Of a stretch of DNA of 64,000 bases, positions 46,855-58,340 are shown in pieces. Position numbers and translations under genes: made by a program. Position 1 is the stretch's first letter; each line of letters starts with the position of its first letter. The stretch comes from Myxocyprinus asiaticus (Eukaryota > Chordata > Actinopteri > Cypriniformes > Catostomidae): positions 27,166,001-27,230,000 of the forward strand of contig NC_059347.1 in NCBI RefSeq assembly GCF_019703515.2. The letters run 5' to 3'. The notes below the pieces were generated by a model. It did no database searches, had not been told where the DNA came from, and saw nothing but the letters and a program-made list of their open reading frames with translations.

Positions 46855-48141
46855 AAGGTCTGTGGATGATGCTGTCAATATGGGATTGCATTATATCCTG
46901 CAACACCTCAACAGACCTGGGACTTATGCAAGGATCCTATTTGTGGACTTCAGTTCAGCCTTCAATACCATCATGCCTGATCTTCTCTCAACCAAACTGA
47001 CCCAGCTCTCCGTGCCCACCCCAATCTATCAATGGATCACCAGCTTTCTGACAGATAGGCAGCAGCTAGTGAGACTGTGGAAACTCACAACTGGCACCCT
47101 CACTATTAGTACTGGTGCTGTTCAGGGATGTGTTCTCTCTCCACTGCTCTTCTCCCTGTACACAAATGACTGCACTGCAAAGGACCCCACTTTCAATCTC
47201 CTGAAGTTTGCAGACAACACCACGGCCATAGGCCTCATCCGTGACATGACGAATCTGCATACAGACGGGAGGGTGATCAGCTGGCTTTCTGGTGCAGTCA
47301 CAACAACCTTGAGCTGAACACACTCATAACAGTGGAGATGATAGTGGACTTCAGGAGAAATCCTGAACAGCACTGTGGCAGCAATGGAGTCATTCAGGTT
47401 CCTGGGCTCTACCATCTCTCAGGACCTGGAGTGGGACACGCACATAGACTCCACTGTGAAGAAGGCTCATCAGAGGTTGTACTTCCTTGACCAGCTGAGG
47501 AAGTTCAACCTGCCACAGGAGCTGCTCACTCAGTTCTACTCGGCCGTCATTGAGTCTGTCCTGTGTACATCTATAACTGTCTGGTTTGCAAACTACAACT
47601 GACAGTCAGGACTGCTGAGAGGATTATTGCTGCCCCCCTGCCCACCCTCCAAGACCTGTACATCTCCAGAGTGAGGAAACGTGCAGGTAGAATCACTCTG
47701 GACCAAACACACCCTGCCCACTCCCTCTTTGAACTGTTGCCCTCTGGCCAGCGCTACAGAGCACTGAGCGCTAGGACATCCAGGCACAAAAACGGTTTTT
47801 ACACTCAGGCCATTTTCCTCATGAACAATTAAGCTGCCTCAGGACTCCCCAATAGTGCAATAATGTAAATACATATCTCATGTACATAAGTAAATTCACT
47901 TACAGTATTTAATTCAATAACTGTACATACCCCTACCTTGCACATATATTACCACTTGCACATGTACATACGCCATTCTGTTATATGTCCTATTATTTGT
48001 ATGTCTGTTTATACTCTTACCTTGTTTTATATTCTGTGTCTCACTGTAATGCTCTGTGTGCACCTGTTTCTCCTATCACCAAAAAAATTCCTTGTGTAAG
48101 TGAGAACACTTGGCAATAAAGCTCTTTCTGATTCTGATGTG
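46855..48141 (+). mobile_element. L2-like LINE, 5'-truncated 3' part
   Basis: Starts within the reverse-transcriptase domain and runs through the C-terminal region to a 3' UTR. The tail reads 'ggcaataaagctctttctga' and TTCTGATTCTGATG, the short-repeat 3' terminus typical of L2-type fish LINEs instead of a poly(A) tail. The 5' truncation is the usual result of incomplete target-primed reverse transcription. Confidence 0.8.
46862..47832 (+). pseudogene. L2-like reverse transcriptase, inactive
   Basis: Three successive frames, 46,862-47,317, 47,375-47,602 and 47,563-47,832, cover the reverse-transcriptase palm, thumb and C-terminal part. The motif A region reads 'ILFVDFSSAFNTIMPDLLST', motif B is 'GAVQGCVLSPLLFSLYTND', and motif C reads FADNTT where FADDTT is expected: the second catalytic Asp has become Asn. 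A frameshift near 47,290 (WCSHNNLELN lies in another frame), a short deletion near 47,360 and a stop near 47,600 follow. The C-terminal part ('ITLDQTHPAHSLFELLPSGQ') is well preserved. It would have copied LINE RNA into DNA at the nicked target; this copy cannot. Confidence 0.82.
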
Positions 48142-50327
48142 ACAGGTCATCACACCTAAAGTCCTTCATCATGTGGAGGCCTTCAGTAAGGGAATTAGTC
48201 ACAGCACACAAATCAAGATATTTACTGTCACTATTTACCTTAAAAGAAGCAGAAGTGCAGGTGGACCCAAAGAAATTTCATGTGATGGTCTAAGAACATT
48301 TTTATGGACAATACTATGATAACAGTATTTGTTCTATGACACACTATCAACGGATAACTAAAAATGATCTTACTGTAAAAGCCTTAAGCCTAAATTATAG
48401 AACTTATTTTCTACTGAACAAACTAAAGCTCCCTAGGCGAAATAAGCTGGCATTTAGATGCATGGCATTATTTTAAAATTAGTTCACTGATGAAAATAAA
48501 TAACAAAGAATGTCACATTCAAACCACACCCATGATTCATTTTAACCAATCATCAATACTCTATGACTATCCAAGTTCTCATAGCTCAACAATTTCAAGA
48601 ATGTGTGCAAACAGGAGAAATATCACCAAATGAACACCTTGAAATATAACCAACTGAACTGGACAAAGATGTCAGTTCATTTAGTCATAATTTTTACACA
48701 AACTAAATGGGGGGGGAGGTGGGGGGGCAAGAATGTCTATAGTTCAGTTAATCAAATAAATACATATTGTGGTGCAAAGGCAAAATGTAGTTATAACTGA
48801 AATTGGGTGACTTGGACTATGATTTGCCATGTTACAGATAGGCTTTGCTCAACTATGCTCAGATTCATAGAAAAGGAATGTGAAATTGCAGCAACCACAA
48901 AATCCACTCTAAAATCAAGTAACTTTAAAGGCATTTTTGACAGTTTCAGTGCTGGCATAATTACTGTTTTTACATATTTTTAGTCTTTGTTGGTCAGTCT
49001 AATTCATTTAACAACTTCTAAAGGACACAATGACTAATGCACTTAAAATGTACAGGATTCTTCTGAGGAAGTACAAACACATTTGCTATCAGCTATGCTA
49101 GCCCACGAATAAATGTAGTGGTAATCAAGATAGGGTCTTGAGCTGACCATTTACTCACCATTTAACTATATCCAGACATTGCTGCAGATCCCTTGAATGC
49201 TGAAGTTGATATTGTATTATATATGGCCTTTAACTGTATTAATGTTTACATGAACTTCTCAGCAAATTAGTCATTCCTTTCACAAAGAGATTTGATTGTA
49301 CATGGGGATATACACTAGTATATTATATTAGCCTCAATTAATCGAATAGTTTAAAGAGCAGTGTAGCTATTCCCGGTTTCACTTTCATACATAATAGGAG
49401 CCCAGACCACATTAGTGATAATGAGTTATTCAAATCAATTCAAAGCAGCTATTGTAGTGGTCAGTCCATGCTAATTGTGGCAGAAAAACTGAAAAAGTGG
49501 TTTAGTGGTCAGTCTGCATCTGTTGTGTCAAATCAAATGGACTGCAGATGTTTGGACTGTCCCGAGATCCCCTGTTAGCTGTTTTTTTTTTGGAAACCAT
49601 GTCCCTAATGTTCCAATAGTCAAGCGGATCAAAGGCATAAACCAGTTGTATTGCACAACTTTGTGCAGGAAACAATCTGTGTTTACATGGCAACAAAGAG
49701 ATTAGCACACATATTGTTGGCAAAATACCGTCTAAGTGTCAGAGTAGCAACGACTAACTCTTCACCCTCTAGCAAGGTTAAAATAGTATGTGGCTTGTGT
49801 CCAAACAAGTTTCTTAATCACATTCTGTGTGAGGAACTTTCTTTAATGACTTTTGACTAAATTTGATCAAGTCTCCCGCTTTGAAAAAGTTTAGCACTGT
49901 AAGCACCATTATTGCACAAAAGGAGTCATTCACTAACTTTCCTGTTAAAAGTGCTACTGTCAGCACTCCACTGGGTATCCTGGCACTATGGCAAGAGCTG
50001 GTGACCATTTTGCCAGACTACCATGCTACCCACACTGACGCACTGCTGTGTAAATGTGCTAGCGAGGCCAGCATTGGCTATCATGTTTAACAGGCTCCTA
50101 TTCTTTGATGTGAAAGTGAGAGTGGTATTTCAAAACTATATGGCACAATTACACTTTGCAGAAAGGAGATATGCAATCCTTAATCCTACAATCAGCAAAA
50201 AATGAGCCCCAAAACACAAAGCGTCTGATACTGAGACATGAGCAACCTCCGATTTATCTAAAGATCTCAGGTTGGAGGGCTGAGTCTTTTGTGCTGATTT
50301 AATGGATGTTTAATGAAAGATTTGTTA
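48142..50327. other. No gene seen
   Basis: Several plus-strand frames of 60-75 codons at 49,505-50,205 follow one another but show no known domain and are not joined by convincing splice sites. Confidence 0.4.
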
Positions 50328-50530
50328 ATAAAGCTGAAGTGTGTTTTCAAACAGGTTTCCCAAACACTCACCCCATCTGCCATTGGTCTGGACAAACAGA
50401 TATTCCCACCCAAAATCACACCATTGGTTGTGTCAGTGTTGCTGTGTCGGGCTGTCAGTATGCTCAAACACATATAGCATCACAGAGACGCAATGTTTTT
50501 GCTGAAATTAACCTAGAAATGGTTAACTTA
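50328..50530. mobile_element. Fragment of the GCTGAAGT MITE family
   Basis: Begins AATAAAGCTGAAGTGTGT, then 'caaacaggtttcccaaacac', 'ggtctggacaaacagatatt' and 'gctgtgtcgggctgtc'. It shares its terminus with 15,738-15,963 and its 'tttcaaacaggtttcccaaa' block, inverted, with 16,936-16,962. The right terminus is not clear. Confidence 0.55.
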
Positions 50531-52544
50531 TAGTTATGTCTGCATATTAAGCTTGGATCGGAAAAGTATTTTATCACAAAGAATACACTTTATAGCATAA
50601 AATTTGCATATTATACTGTGTGTGTATATTACTAAATACATATAAATGTGCATACACTATATAGGTCAATGACATTACTTTTTTTTATTTTATTTATTTA
50701 TTTTTTTTGTCCGAAACTATTCCAAAATACAGTTTGAACATTGATGAACATGTTTTTACTTTCTGACTTTAAATATATTTTGATATTTTCTCTGGGGCTT
50801 AAAGAAAAAACAAAAAGTCTATTTAACTGTCTAGAGACAGTAATAAATAAATAAATAAAAGTCTTGTTAAAAGATGAAATTTTGGGGTAAAAAACTAATG
50901 TCAGAATGAGTAGTTTGGAAATCTTTTGTTATTATTTTGAAGAAAAAAATTAAAATATTAATCACATTTGAAAAAACTTTGCCCAACAAAATAAAAGTCA
51001 GGTGGTACAAAAAACATGCAGTTATTCTGTTATGTGGAAAACAAAACAAACAAACAAAACAAAAAACCAAGAGGACCCCTATAAACCCTCTTAAATGAAG
51101 TAAAAAAATAAATAAATAAAAATAAAACAAATTGACATTTTTATGAAAAGGCACATTTTGTACACGTTAAATGGAGTATAAATACATTGAATATAGCAAT
51201 ATTCAAAACTATCATTTTTGAGTCATGAATATCAATAACTTTTCTTAGGGTTACTCCAATTGATATATTTTCATGGTATTTGTAAATAAAACATTTTTAA
51301 CCTTGCAAAATATGTTTACAAATTTTTTCGAAATTAATGAATAAGTGTATTCAAGGTAGCCTACAAGTACCGTATTACCTTTTACTTGATGGTTAAAAAA
51401 GAATAGATTTTTAAACGATTTCGAAATTTCTAATTTCAGACAACCATATTTTTCAATGCCCCATATACAAAATATTCTTTTAAAACTAATAAATCAATGA
51501 GGACTCGTGTGGTCCCATGACAGATTTGCTTAAAACACAAAAGTAAACATAAAAATATTGCCTAGATTCAGGATGAATTAATTGCCTGTCTGTATGACAA
51601 TTTTCATGTTTAATCCCCCTATTTCATCGCTCATTGCCACTGAACAATAACCACAACAGGAAAAAAAAACAAACCCAAACTTCAGTGTACATTCCACCCC
51701 TCAGAGCCTCTTCACACGCTCTTCAGGGGCTCCCGTGTTTGCTCCTCACCCACTCTTAAACTGACATGTAATCTCTTCCCTTTCGCCTGATCTTTCAGCA
51801 AGACTTTGTTTGGCCTGCTTGCGTGAGGGAAGCAAGACCTCTTTCTCTGCAGGCAGTACCCCAAGAATGCAGAGCGAAGAGGAATAAGAAAGCCACGGCA
51901 AGGGCAGATGTCAATTAGCCTCAGGGGCTGGGTTCTTAACCCCAAGCTGAGGGTTTGTGGAAAGCGATGGGAAGCCAACAGCATGGTGGGGAAAACAGAG
52001 CTGTGTTTTGTCATTAGTCTTCACCCTGATGATACTACAGCTCCCTTGTGAGCTTAGGCTGCGACCCCACTCTGTATAGCTTGTTAACGACTGTTAATGT
52101 TTCCCCTTCGGAGGTTTTATTGTGAGTTAGAGGAATTGTCTCACATTGGAAATAAATTATCAAGTCATAAAATGTCTTTTAAGGTAACTGCTTTCAGATG
52201 CATGCTATTATCTGATAAGAAAAACTGCTTTTACAGTCTGCAGAGGGAGGGGAAATTAGCATAGAATGCACATAATCAAATTAGTACAAGGCAAAGTTTC
52301 TTTTAGATTAACAAAGTTGTCCTCCCTGGATTTAGCCATGCCATTATTGCCTGCTGCTAGTGCAGTGTAAATGAGCCTAAGCAAAGATCTTTGAAAATGA
52401 CTTTTGCAGTAAAATCTGATGTCTTTCTCCAAAGATTTACATATAATTTCCATGTTCCTTTCAGAATAGCAAATTAAGACCATGCATTGCTGGTCACAGA
52501 AGATAGTTATCTGCTCTTGTACATACATATCACCAGGGCTAAAA

Positions 52545-52545
<1 letters not shown>
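50531..52545. other. Non-coding; candidate conserved element at 51.7-52.5 kb
   Basis: 50,531-51,660 is AT-rich and low in complexity. 51,700-52,530 is compositionally balanced and repeat-free, with a TTATCTGATAA palindrome (52,207-52,217) and 'gtcaattagc', 'aaattagcat' and 'atcaaattag' homeobox-like sites. That is how conserved regulatory DNA often looks, but nothing here proves it. Confidence 0.35.

Positions 52546-52589
<44 letters not shown>
52546..52589 (+). repeat. (CA)n microsatellite
   Basis: About 43 bp of pure AC repeat, adjoining the inverted copy of the repeat found beside the 45.8-kb (TG)n. A second short (CA)n occurs at 52,734-52,760. Confidence 0.95.
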
Positions 52590-52590
<1 letters not shown>

Positions 52591-52725
52591 ATGTTGGGTT
52601 TTCATGTTTTATGAGGACTCTCCATAGACATTATGGTTTTTATACTGTACAAACTTTATATTCTATCCCCTAACCCTACCCCTAAACCTAACCCTCACAG
52701 AAAACTTTCTGTATTTTTACATAGG
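52590..52725 (-). repeat. GT-microsatellite-associated repeat, copy B (inverted)
   Basis: 'tatgaggactctccatagac', 'ctatcccctaaccctacccc' and 'aaacctaaccctcacag' are the reverse complement of blocks at 45,720-45,820. As in copy A, the dinucleotide run abuts the 'gagtcctca' end. Confidence 0.7.
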
Positions 52726-53139
52726 GAATATGGACACACATACACACACACACACACAACAATAACAGTTGAAGAAGCAATAAAAATAAATAAATAAATA
52801 AATAAAAACATTTGATGAACATATGTGGAAAGTCCAAGCATGACAGACTTAGATGAAATGCTGTTGCAGGCAAGGCTTTCACAAACATTTGGATTTACAA
52901 GAATTTGCTTTGGGGCAGTTTGCTTATCTACTTGAATGTCTTGGAAATATTGCGAACAAAATACAATGAAAAACATAAACTCAAATCCAGAAGCACAACA
53001 AGCAGGTCAGGACTAAACTATACGTTGTTTTGATTCATGTAAACAATACCCTTGAATAAATACCACAAGGGAAAAATGGCTTGGCTTCCAAATGAGCATC
53101 TGAAAACGATATTCGGTCGTACTCTGTTTCATGTTTCAC

Positions 53140-53290
53140 ACACTCTCCAGTTCACACACACACACTACCTTGTTACTTCAATGCCGAAAAGCAGCGCATC
53201 CTCCGTTGTTAGTTCTAAAGTGACGTTTTCAAACTAGTAACAAAGGCATGAGCTGTATCAAAGCTAGTTACACTTGATAAATTTGTCAAT
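53140..53290 (-). repeat. Fragment of the 23.9-24.8-kb repeat, inverted
   Basis: 'gcatcctccgttgttagttc', 'taaagtgacgttttcaaact' and 'gagctgtatcaaagc' are the reverse complement of 24,155-24,240 with several differences. It also abuts a short CA run, as the 24.2-kb copy abuts GT. Confidence 0.65.
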
Positions 53291-54296
53291 CAGCCAAGCT
53301 GTCACTTTGGCTGATTACTTTATGAAAGGGAGAGGTGACATTTGTTTGTTTAGGGGGCACACTCTTGATATACTCAGCTGTTGTCTTCTTTTTGGAGAAT
53401 AAAGTGAGTGTTGTAAAAGAAAGACTGTTTAAAAGACTTTGCACATGTGGTGGAACACTAACAGAGAGGGGTAAGTGAAAGGAAGGAGAAAAAAAAACAT
53501 CCCACAGGTGTTAATTATATAAACCTGCCTGACAAGGTTCCACCATGGAAACCCAGAGGATGATGGTAGTGTGTGTCCGTGTGACCAGACAGAAGTTTAA
53601 CTGCCCGCATTGCTTTCATCAGCTGTCAGCTTAGCAAACATGGTAATTAAGAGCTGCAAATTTAACAAAAGCTTCTGTGCTACACATTTCTTATTATATT
53701 ACAAGTCGTCTCGCTGGAAGGAATTCACATCTTGGCTTCCCTCTGCACAAAACTGCTGGTACTGAACACCCAAACACAGTCCGTGAACTGAGGGTAACAA
53801 ATTGGGTTCCTACCCCTTTGTTCATGCACTAGTGAAAGCCAATGTAAAATTTACAGCATGCCATTTATTTCACATGTCAAAATAACCTGACGGCTTATGT
53901 GACTCCTGTGTGTTAAGGTTTAATACTCTTCAGCTTAATAGGTGCTTAATGTGCAGTGTCTTGCAACGTAGCCTTAGCTTGTGTGCTGTGGAAGTGAGGC
54001 AGCAAAATCAACAGATGGAAAGATGGCTTTGTCCTGCACCTGGGAAGGAATGAGTGGAAGATGAAAAAAGGAGGCGTGAGTTGGAATAATGACGTGGCAG
54101 GAGTAATTTGAGTTGTCCTCATTTACTCTGGCCAGACAAATGTTTTGGGAGTAAACAGTGCAGCAATGCAAACAAATAAAAGCACATTTTCATTGTTGTT
54201 TTTAAGTGGGGTTTTTCTGCATTAAAGTCATTTCTTTGTCCTGGCTGGTATTTTCATTATAGAAATCTTTATTTATCTCAATCATGCTGATCTCTT
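53291..54296. other. No gene seen; candidate regulatory DNA
   Basis: Repeat-free and mostly balanced in composition. A patch at 53,595-53,690 has 'catcagctgtcagcttagca' and 'atggtaattaagagctgcaa'. No coding or RNA gene is recognised. Confidence 0.35.
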
Positions 54297-54413
54297 TAAA
54301 GGAATGTTCCAGGTTCAAAACAAGTTACATTAAGCTCAATCAACAGCTATATCAGTCATAATGATTACCACAAAAAATAATCCAGACTCATCCCTTGTTT
54401 ACTTAAAAAAAAA
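54297..54413 (+). repeat. Left part of a fold-back repeat, split by the Tx1-like LINE
   Basis: 'ggaatgttccaggttcaaaa', 'aagctcaatcaacagctata' and 'ttaccacaaaaaataatcc' match the start of a repeat I recall as common in cyprinids. Its continuation ('gggttatggcttttacaatg', 'gaagtgaatgggaccagtcc') appears only after the LINE, at 57,965. Confidence 0.6.
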
Positions 54414-54567
54414 ACAAAAAAAAAACATCAGAGAGTCACATGGTGCCATGCGAGGTTCGGGCGTGTGAACGGTGAGCTCTGCGCACTTTGCTAGTTTTAA
54501 TACTTTTTGTGTCATAAACTGGTGAGATTCGATATACCCTGATTCTTAACTGTTCTAGGAAGACAAT

Positions 54568-55195
54568 ATGTCAAAGAATTCAAAATCCTCGGGCTCTGGA
54601 GACATTAAAAGAGCCTTACGTGCTCAAGCTGAAGCCCCCGAGCAGCAGGCCGCAAGCCCGGGAGTCGATTTGGCCAGTGAGGTGAAGGAAATTCGGTGAC
54701 AGTTGATGAACATGTCGGCAATGCTGACGAAGGTCATTGCTGACTTGGAGGAGCTTGCTGTAATACGTCGATCGATCACTGCCATGGAGACGAAATTCAC
54801 TGAGATGGTTACAAGAGTGGGGGATGTCGAGAAACAGATCGATTATCTGGAGTCATCTGAGAAGGAATTAGCTGCTAATCCGCTTGTGACCAAAGCGGAA
54901 TTGGAGCACGTCTGGGAGAAGCTGGAAGATTTGGAGAACCGTAACCAGTGGAATAATGTCCGAATTATTGGAATTCCTGAGGGAGCAGAGGGTCAGAATA
55001 TGGTGGAATTCCTGGACGGGCTCTTTCAGAGTATGCTCGACATAACAGGCCATAAGCTGGAAATCAAGCAAGCTCACAGAGTCCTGGCTCTCCGATCCGC
55101 TAAGGGAGACAGGCCCCCGATCAATTCTGGCCAAATTTTTGAGAACATCCGATAAAGATCTTGTGTTACGTGAGGTGAGGATTAAAGGAAGGCTT
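54568..55195 (+). pseudogene. Tx1/L1 ORF1p relic
   Basis: Start ATG at 54,568 (MSKNSKSSGSGDIK). An in-frame TGA at 54,697-54,699 interrupts it, and the frame continues to 55,155. The protein is L1 ORF1p-like: a predicted coiled coil over 'ITAMETKFTEMVTRVGDVEK' and 'QIDYLESSEKELAA', then an RRM-type core with 'LEDLENRNQWNNVRIIGIPE' and GAEGQNMVEF, then 'IKQAHRVLALRSAKGDRPP'. A frameshift near 55,120 moves the conserved end (AKFLRTSDKDLVLRE, about 55,130-55,175) to another frame. ORF1p would bind LINE RNA as a trimer. Confidence 0.8.
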
Positions 55196-57816
55196 TCTTT
55201 TTCTACCATTCCCTCAGTGAAATCTGCTGGTGGTAAAATATTTACCTCAGCTACTGATATTAATAATGCTTTTAAAGAATTCTATCTTGATCTTTCATCT
55301 ACTGATGAAGATATTACAGACTTTGTGGAACCATTAGAACTCCCTAAACTGATAACTGAGCAAAACATTTTTCTTGATTCTGAGATAACCTTGGAAGAGC
55401 TTGGTAAGGTAATTAAGGCCTTGCCTACAGGCAAGGCTCTGGGGCCAGATGGCTTTGCCACTGAATATTTTAGATCTTATGCTACAGAATTGGCTCCACT
55501 TTTGTTAGAAGTTTATACGGAATCATTAAAGAATGGAAAGCTTCCACCAACCATGACACAAGCCCGGATCAGTCTGATTCTTAAAAAGGACAAAGATCCA
55601 AGTGAGTGTAAGAGTTAATGTCCAATTTCCTTGATCCAGCTAGATGTAAAAATATTGTCAAAAATTCTGGCTAACTGATTAAGTAAAGTTATGACATCTC
55701 TTATACATATAGATCAGGTGGGGTTTATTCGGGGCCGTAGCTCTTCTGATAACATTAGGCATTTTATCAATATCATGTGGTCAGTGGCGAATGATCAGAC
55801 TCCGGTCGCTGCCATCTCACTTGACGTGGAAAAGGCATTTGATATGGTAGAATGGGATTATCTTTTTAAGATTTTGGAAATATACGGGCTTGGGAATACT
55901 TTTATTGGATGGATTAAGTTACTTTATAGACACCCTGTAGCAGCAGTACAAACAAACGGATTAATTTCAGATTATTTTACTCTGGACAGTGGCACCCGGC
56001 AGGGTTGCCCTCTTTCCCCATTATTGTTCTGTCTTGCCCTGGAACCATCAGCAGCCACTATAAGAATGGAAGATGATTTTCCAGGGTGGTGGTGGGAGGT
56101 ATGCCGCATTAGCTTTTTCTCTACGCCGATGTTATATTATTTTTTGTCTCTGACCCCACTAGATCTATGCCTTGCCTTTTCTAAGTTCTCAGGATACAGA
56201 GTCAATTGGTCTAAATCCGAAGCTTAGTCTCTGACAGCGTATCTTCCAGTGGCCCAAACAGGGCATTAAGTATTTGGGCATTTTATTCCCAGTAAATTTG
56301 TGTGATTTAGTTAGAGTTAATTTTGAGTTAATTTTGACCCCTTAATAAAAAGGTTTTTGAGCGATGTGGGCAGGTGGGCTTCATTACATTAATCTATGAT
56401 TGGGAAGGTTAATGTTATTAAAATGAATTGTATTCCAAAATTCAACTACCTGCTACAATTTCTCCCTGTAGATGTCCCCCTCTCTTATTTCAAGCAATTT
56501 GATAGCATAGTGAAGTCCTTCATTTGGAATGGTAAGTGTCCCAGATTGCATTTCAACAAATTACATAGGCCGATTGACAAAGGTGGGCTAGGCCTACCCA
56601 AGAATTAGTTTTATTATTATGCATTTGGTCTCAGACATTTGGCTCATTGGTCTCTTCCACCTGAGAGAGCCCCTCCCTGGTTTTGTAATGAACAGGAAGT
56701 TCTTGCCCCTATTTCACTATTGCAAAGCCTTTCTATCAAGCTAATCGCAGAAGTTCAGTTACACCCCGTTATCTCGCATTTGCACTCGGTATGGACAAAA
56801 GTGTCCAGAGTGTTTAATTCTGACATTTATTTAAATGTTGCCTCGAGCATATGTCTGAACCCAAAATTATGTATTAATAAGTCCCCTTTCTGCTGGTCAG
56901 AGTGGATTGTGAGGGAGGTTAATATGCTCAGTGACCTATATGAGAGTAGAGTGTTGAGATCCTTTGAAAATTTGGTTCAACATTTTGGGATCCCCAGATC
57001 TCAGTTTTTTAGGTATTTACAGCTGTGTCATCTGCTCTGTACTATTTTTGGGAGTAGCATACACCACCCTAAAGCAGCAGATAATCTGGGAGTGCTGATT
57101 ACTGCTTTTGGAAAAGGTCATGAGGCATCAGTGTATTACTCCCTGCTAATTCAGAGTCTGGGGAACGGATCTTTAACTTCTATCAAGAGATTATGGGAGA
57201 AAGATTTAAACTTGGTATTGGTGGAGGGAGTGTGGGTTAGGATTCTAAAAAATGTCAAGTCTGTATCTAGAGATGCAAGGGTGTGCCTTATGCAATTCAA
57301 GATTTTACATAGATTCTATTAGACCCCCTCTAGATTGTATAGGCTTGGTCTTAAAGACACACGCACCTGCTACTGTTGCCAATCAGAAGATGGAGACACA
57401 ACCCATGATTTAGGGGGGTGTGTTAAGATCCAAGAATCTTGGTTGAAGGTTCAGAGTTTTGTGTGTGATGTGTTGGGCACTTGGGTTTCCTTTTGCCCCA
57501 GACTCTGTATTTTAGGCGATGGGGTGGTCATCAAAATAGGGGATAAACATATTAATAAAATTGTGTTCTGACCAGCGTTATGACAGGCAGACAGATTGTT
57601 TTAAGGGGATGGAAGTCGGCAGGAGCGCCCTCATTTTGGGAGTGGTGCACGAAGATGGGGAGGGTGGCTGCTTTCGAGGAGGTATCATGTAGAAGGCTGG
57701 GGATCTGGGATTCATTTGATGGGACATGGGGCAGTTATTTGGCATTTTTTGGGGACTCTCGGGGGATATTTTTATTATATTTATTTGTTTATTTATTTTG
57801 GTGTACTTATGTGTGA
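55196..57816 (+). pseudogene. Tx1/L1 ORF2 relic: reverse transcriptase and C-terminal domain, no endonuclease
   Basis: Frames at 55,139-55,618, 55,691-56,227, 56,396-56,608, 56,639-57,322, 57,335-57,571 and 57,580-57,816 form one decayed ORF2. Visible parts are the pre-RT segment (INNAFKEFYLDL), LPTGKALGPDGFATEYF, HIDQVGFIRGRSSSDNIRHF, motif A 'AISLDVEKAFDMVEWDYLFK' and motif B 'GTRQGCPLSPLLFCLALEPS'. Motif C reads LYADV instead of LYADDV (56,119-56,133), losing the second catalytic Asp. The C-terminal part retains CYCCQSEDGDTTH, the Cys/His segment near the end of such proteins. The APE endonuclease expected before the reverse transcriptase is absent: ORF1-type sequence passes into pre-RT sequence near 55,195. 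Confidence 0.8.
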
Positions 57817-57964
57817 CCACGGGGATGTTCGTTGGGGGTCGGGGTGGGGTTGGGGTGAGGAAAAGGTAGTAGAGTGAGTTAAATGTTGATTCAATGTATA
57901 TTTGTTTTGTTTTTCTTTGTCAACTATATGAATCAATAAAAAATGTTAATAGAAAAAAAACAAC

Positions 57965-58340
57965 AACTGGGTTATGGCTTTTACAATGGAAGTGAATGGG
58001 ACCAGTCCATTAACATTAAAATACACTCTGTGTCAAAAGTAGAGAGCTACAAGATATAAACATTATATGTGTTAGCAGAATTAAGTGTGGTAAATTCAGT
58101 GATTTACCATCTTTACAGCATTTATCAGATTATAGGGTTTACTGGCATAACGTCGTCACGTTGTAATATTGGATATAACTTTAAATATAAGGTTAGTAAA
58201 TGGTTTTATCACACTAAAATCATGTGAACACTTATATTGTTTACATCTTGTGGATACTTTTGAAACTGTGTATTTTAACGTTTTTGGACTGGCCACATTC
58301 ACTTCCATTGTAAGTGCCCTAATGTAACCGTGATTTTATA
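57965..58340 (+). repeat. Right part of the fold-back repeat split by the LINE
   Basis: Contains 'aatggaagtgaatgggacca', 'gtttatcacactaaaatc'-like text at about 58,203, 'cttatattgtttacatcttg' and, near the right end, 'cattcacttccattgtaagt', which is the inverted form of the opening block. The expected outer terminus on this side is missing. Confidence 0.6.

Larger units (their letters stand above)
54414..57964 (+). mobile_element. Tx1-like (L1-clade) LINE with internal deletion
   Basis: A 3.5-kb element with a short 5' leader, an ORF1 relic, an ORF2 relic without endonuclease, a 3' UTR and an A-rich tail after AATAAAAAATG (57,934). It is inserted in the A-rich centre of another repeat, fitting L1-type preference for A/T-rich cleavage sites. 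A-rich sequence on both sides blurs the target duplication. Multiple stops and frameshifts show an old copy. Confidence 0.82.

Noticed and set aside
49505..50205. Run of plus-strand frames as a decayed gene or retroelement
   Set aside because: Frames of 60-75 codons overlap and shift without any recognisable motif; I could not connect them to a family.
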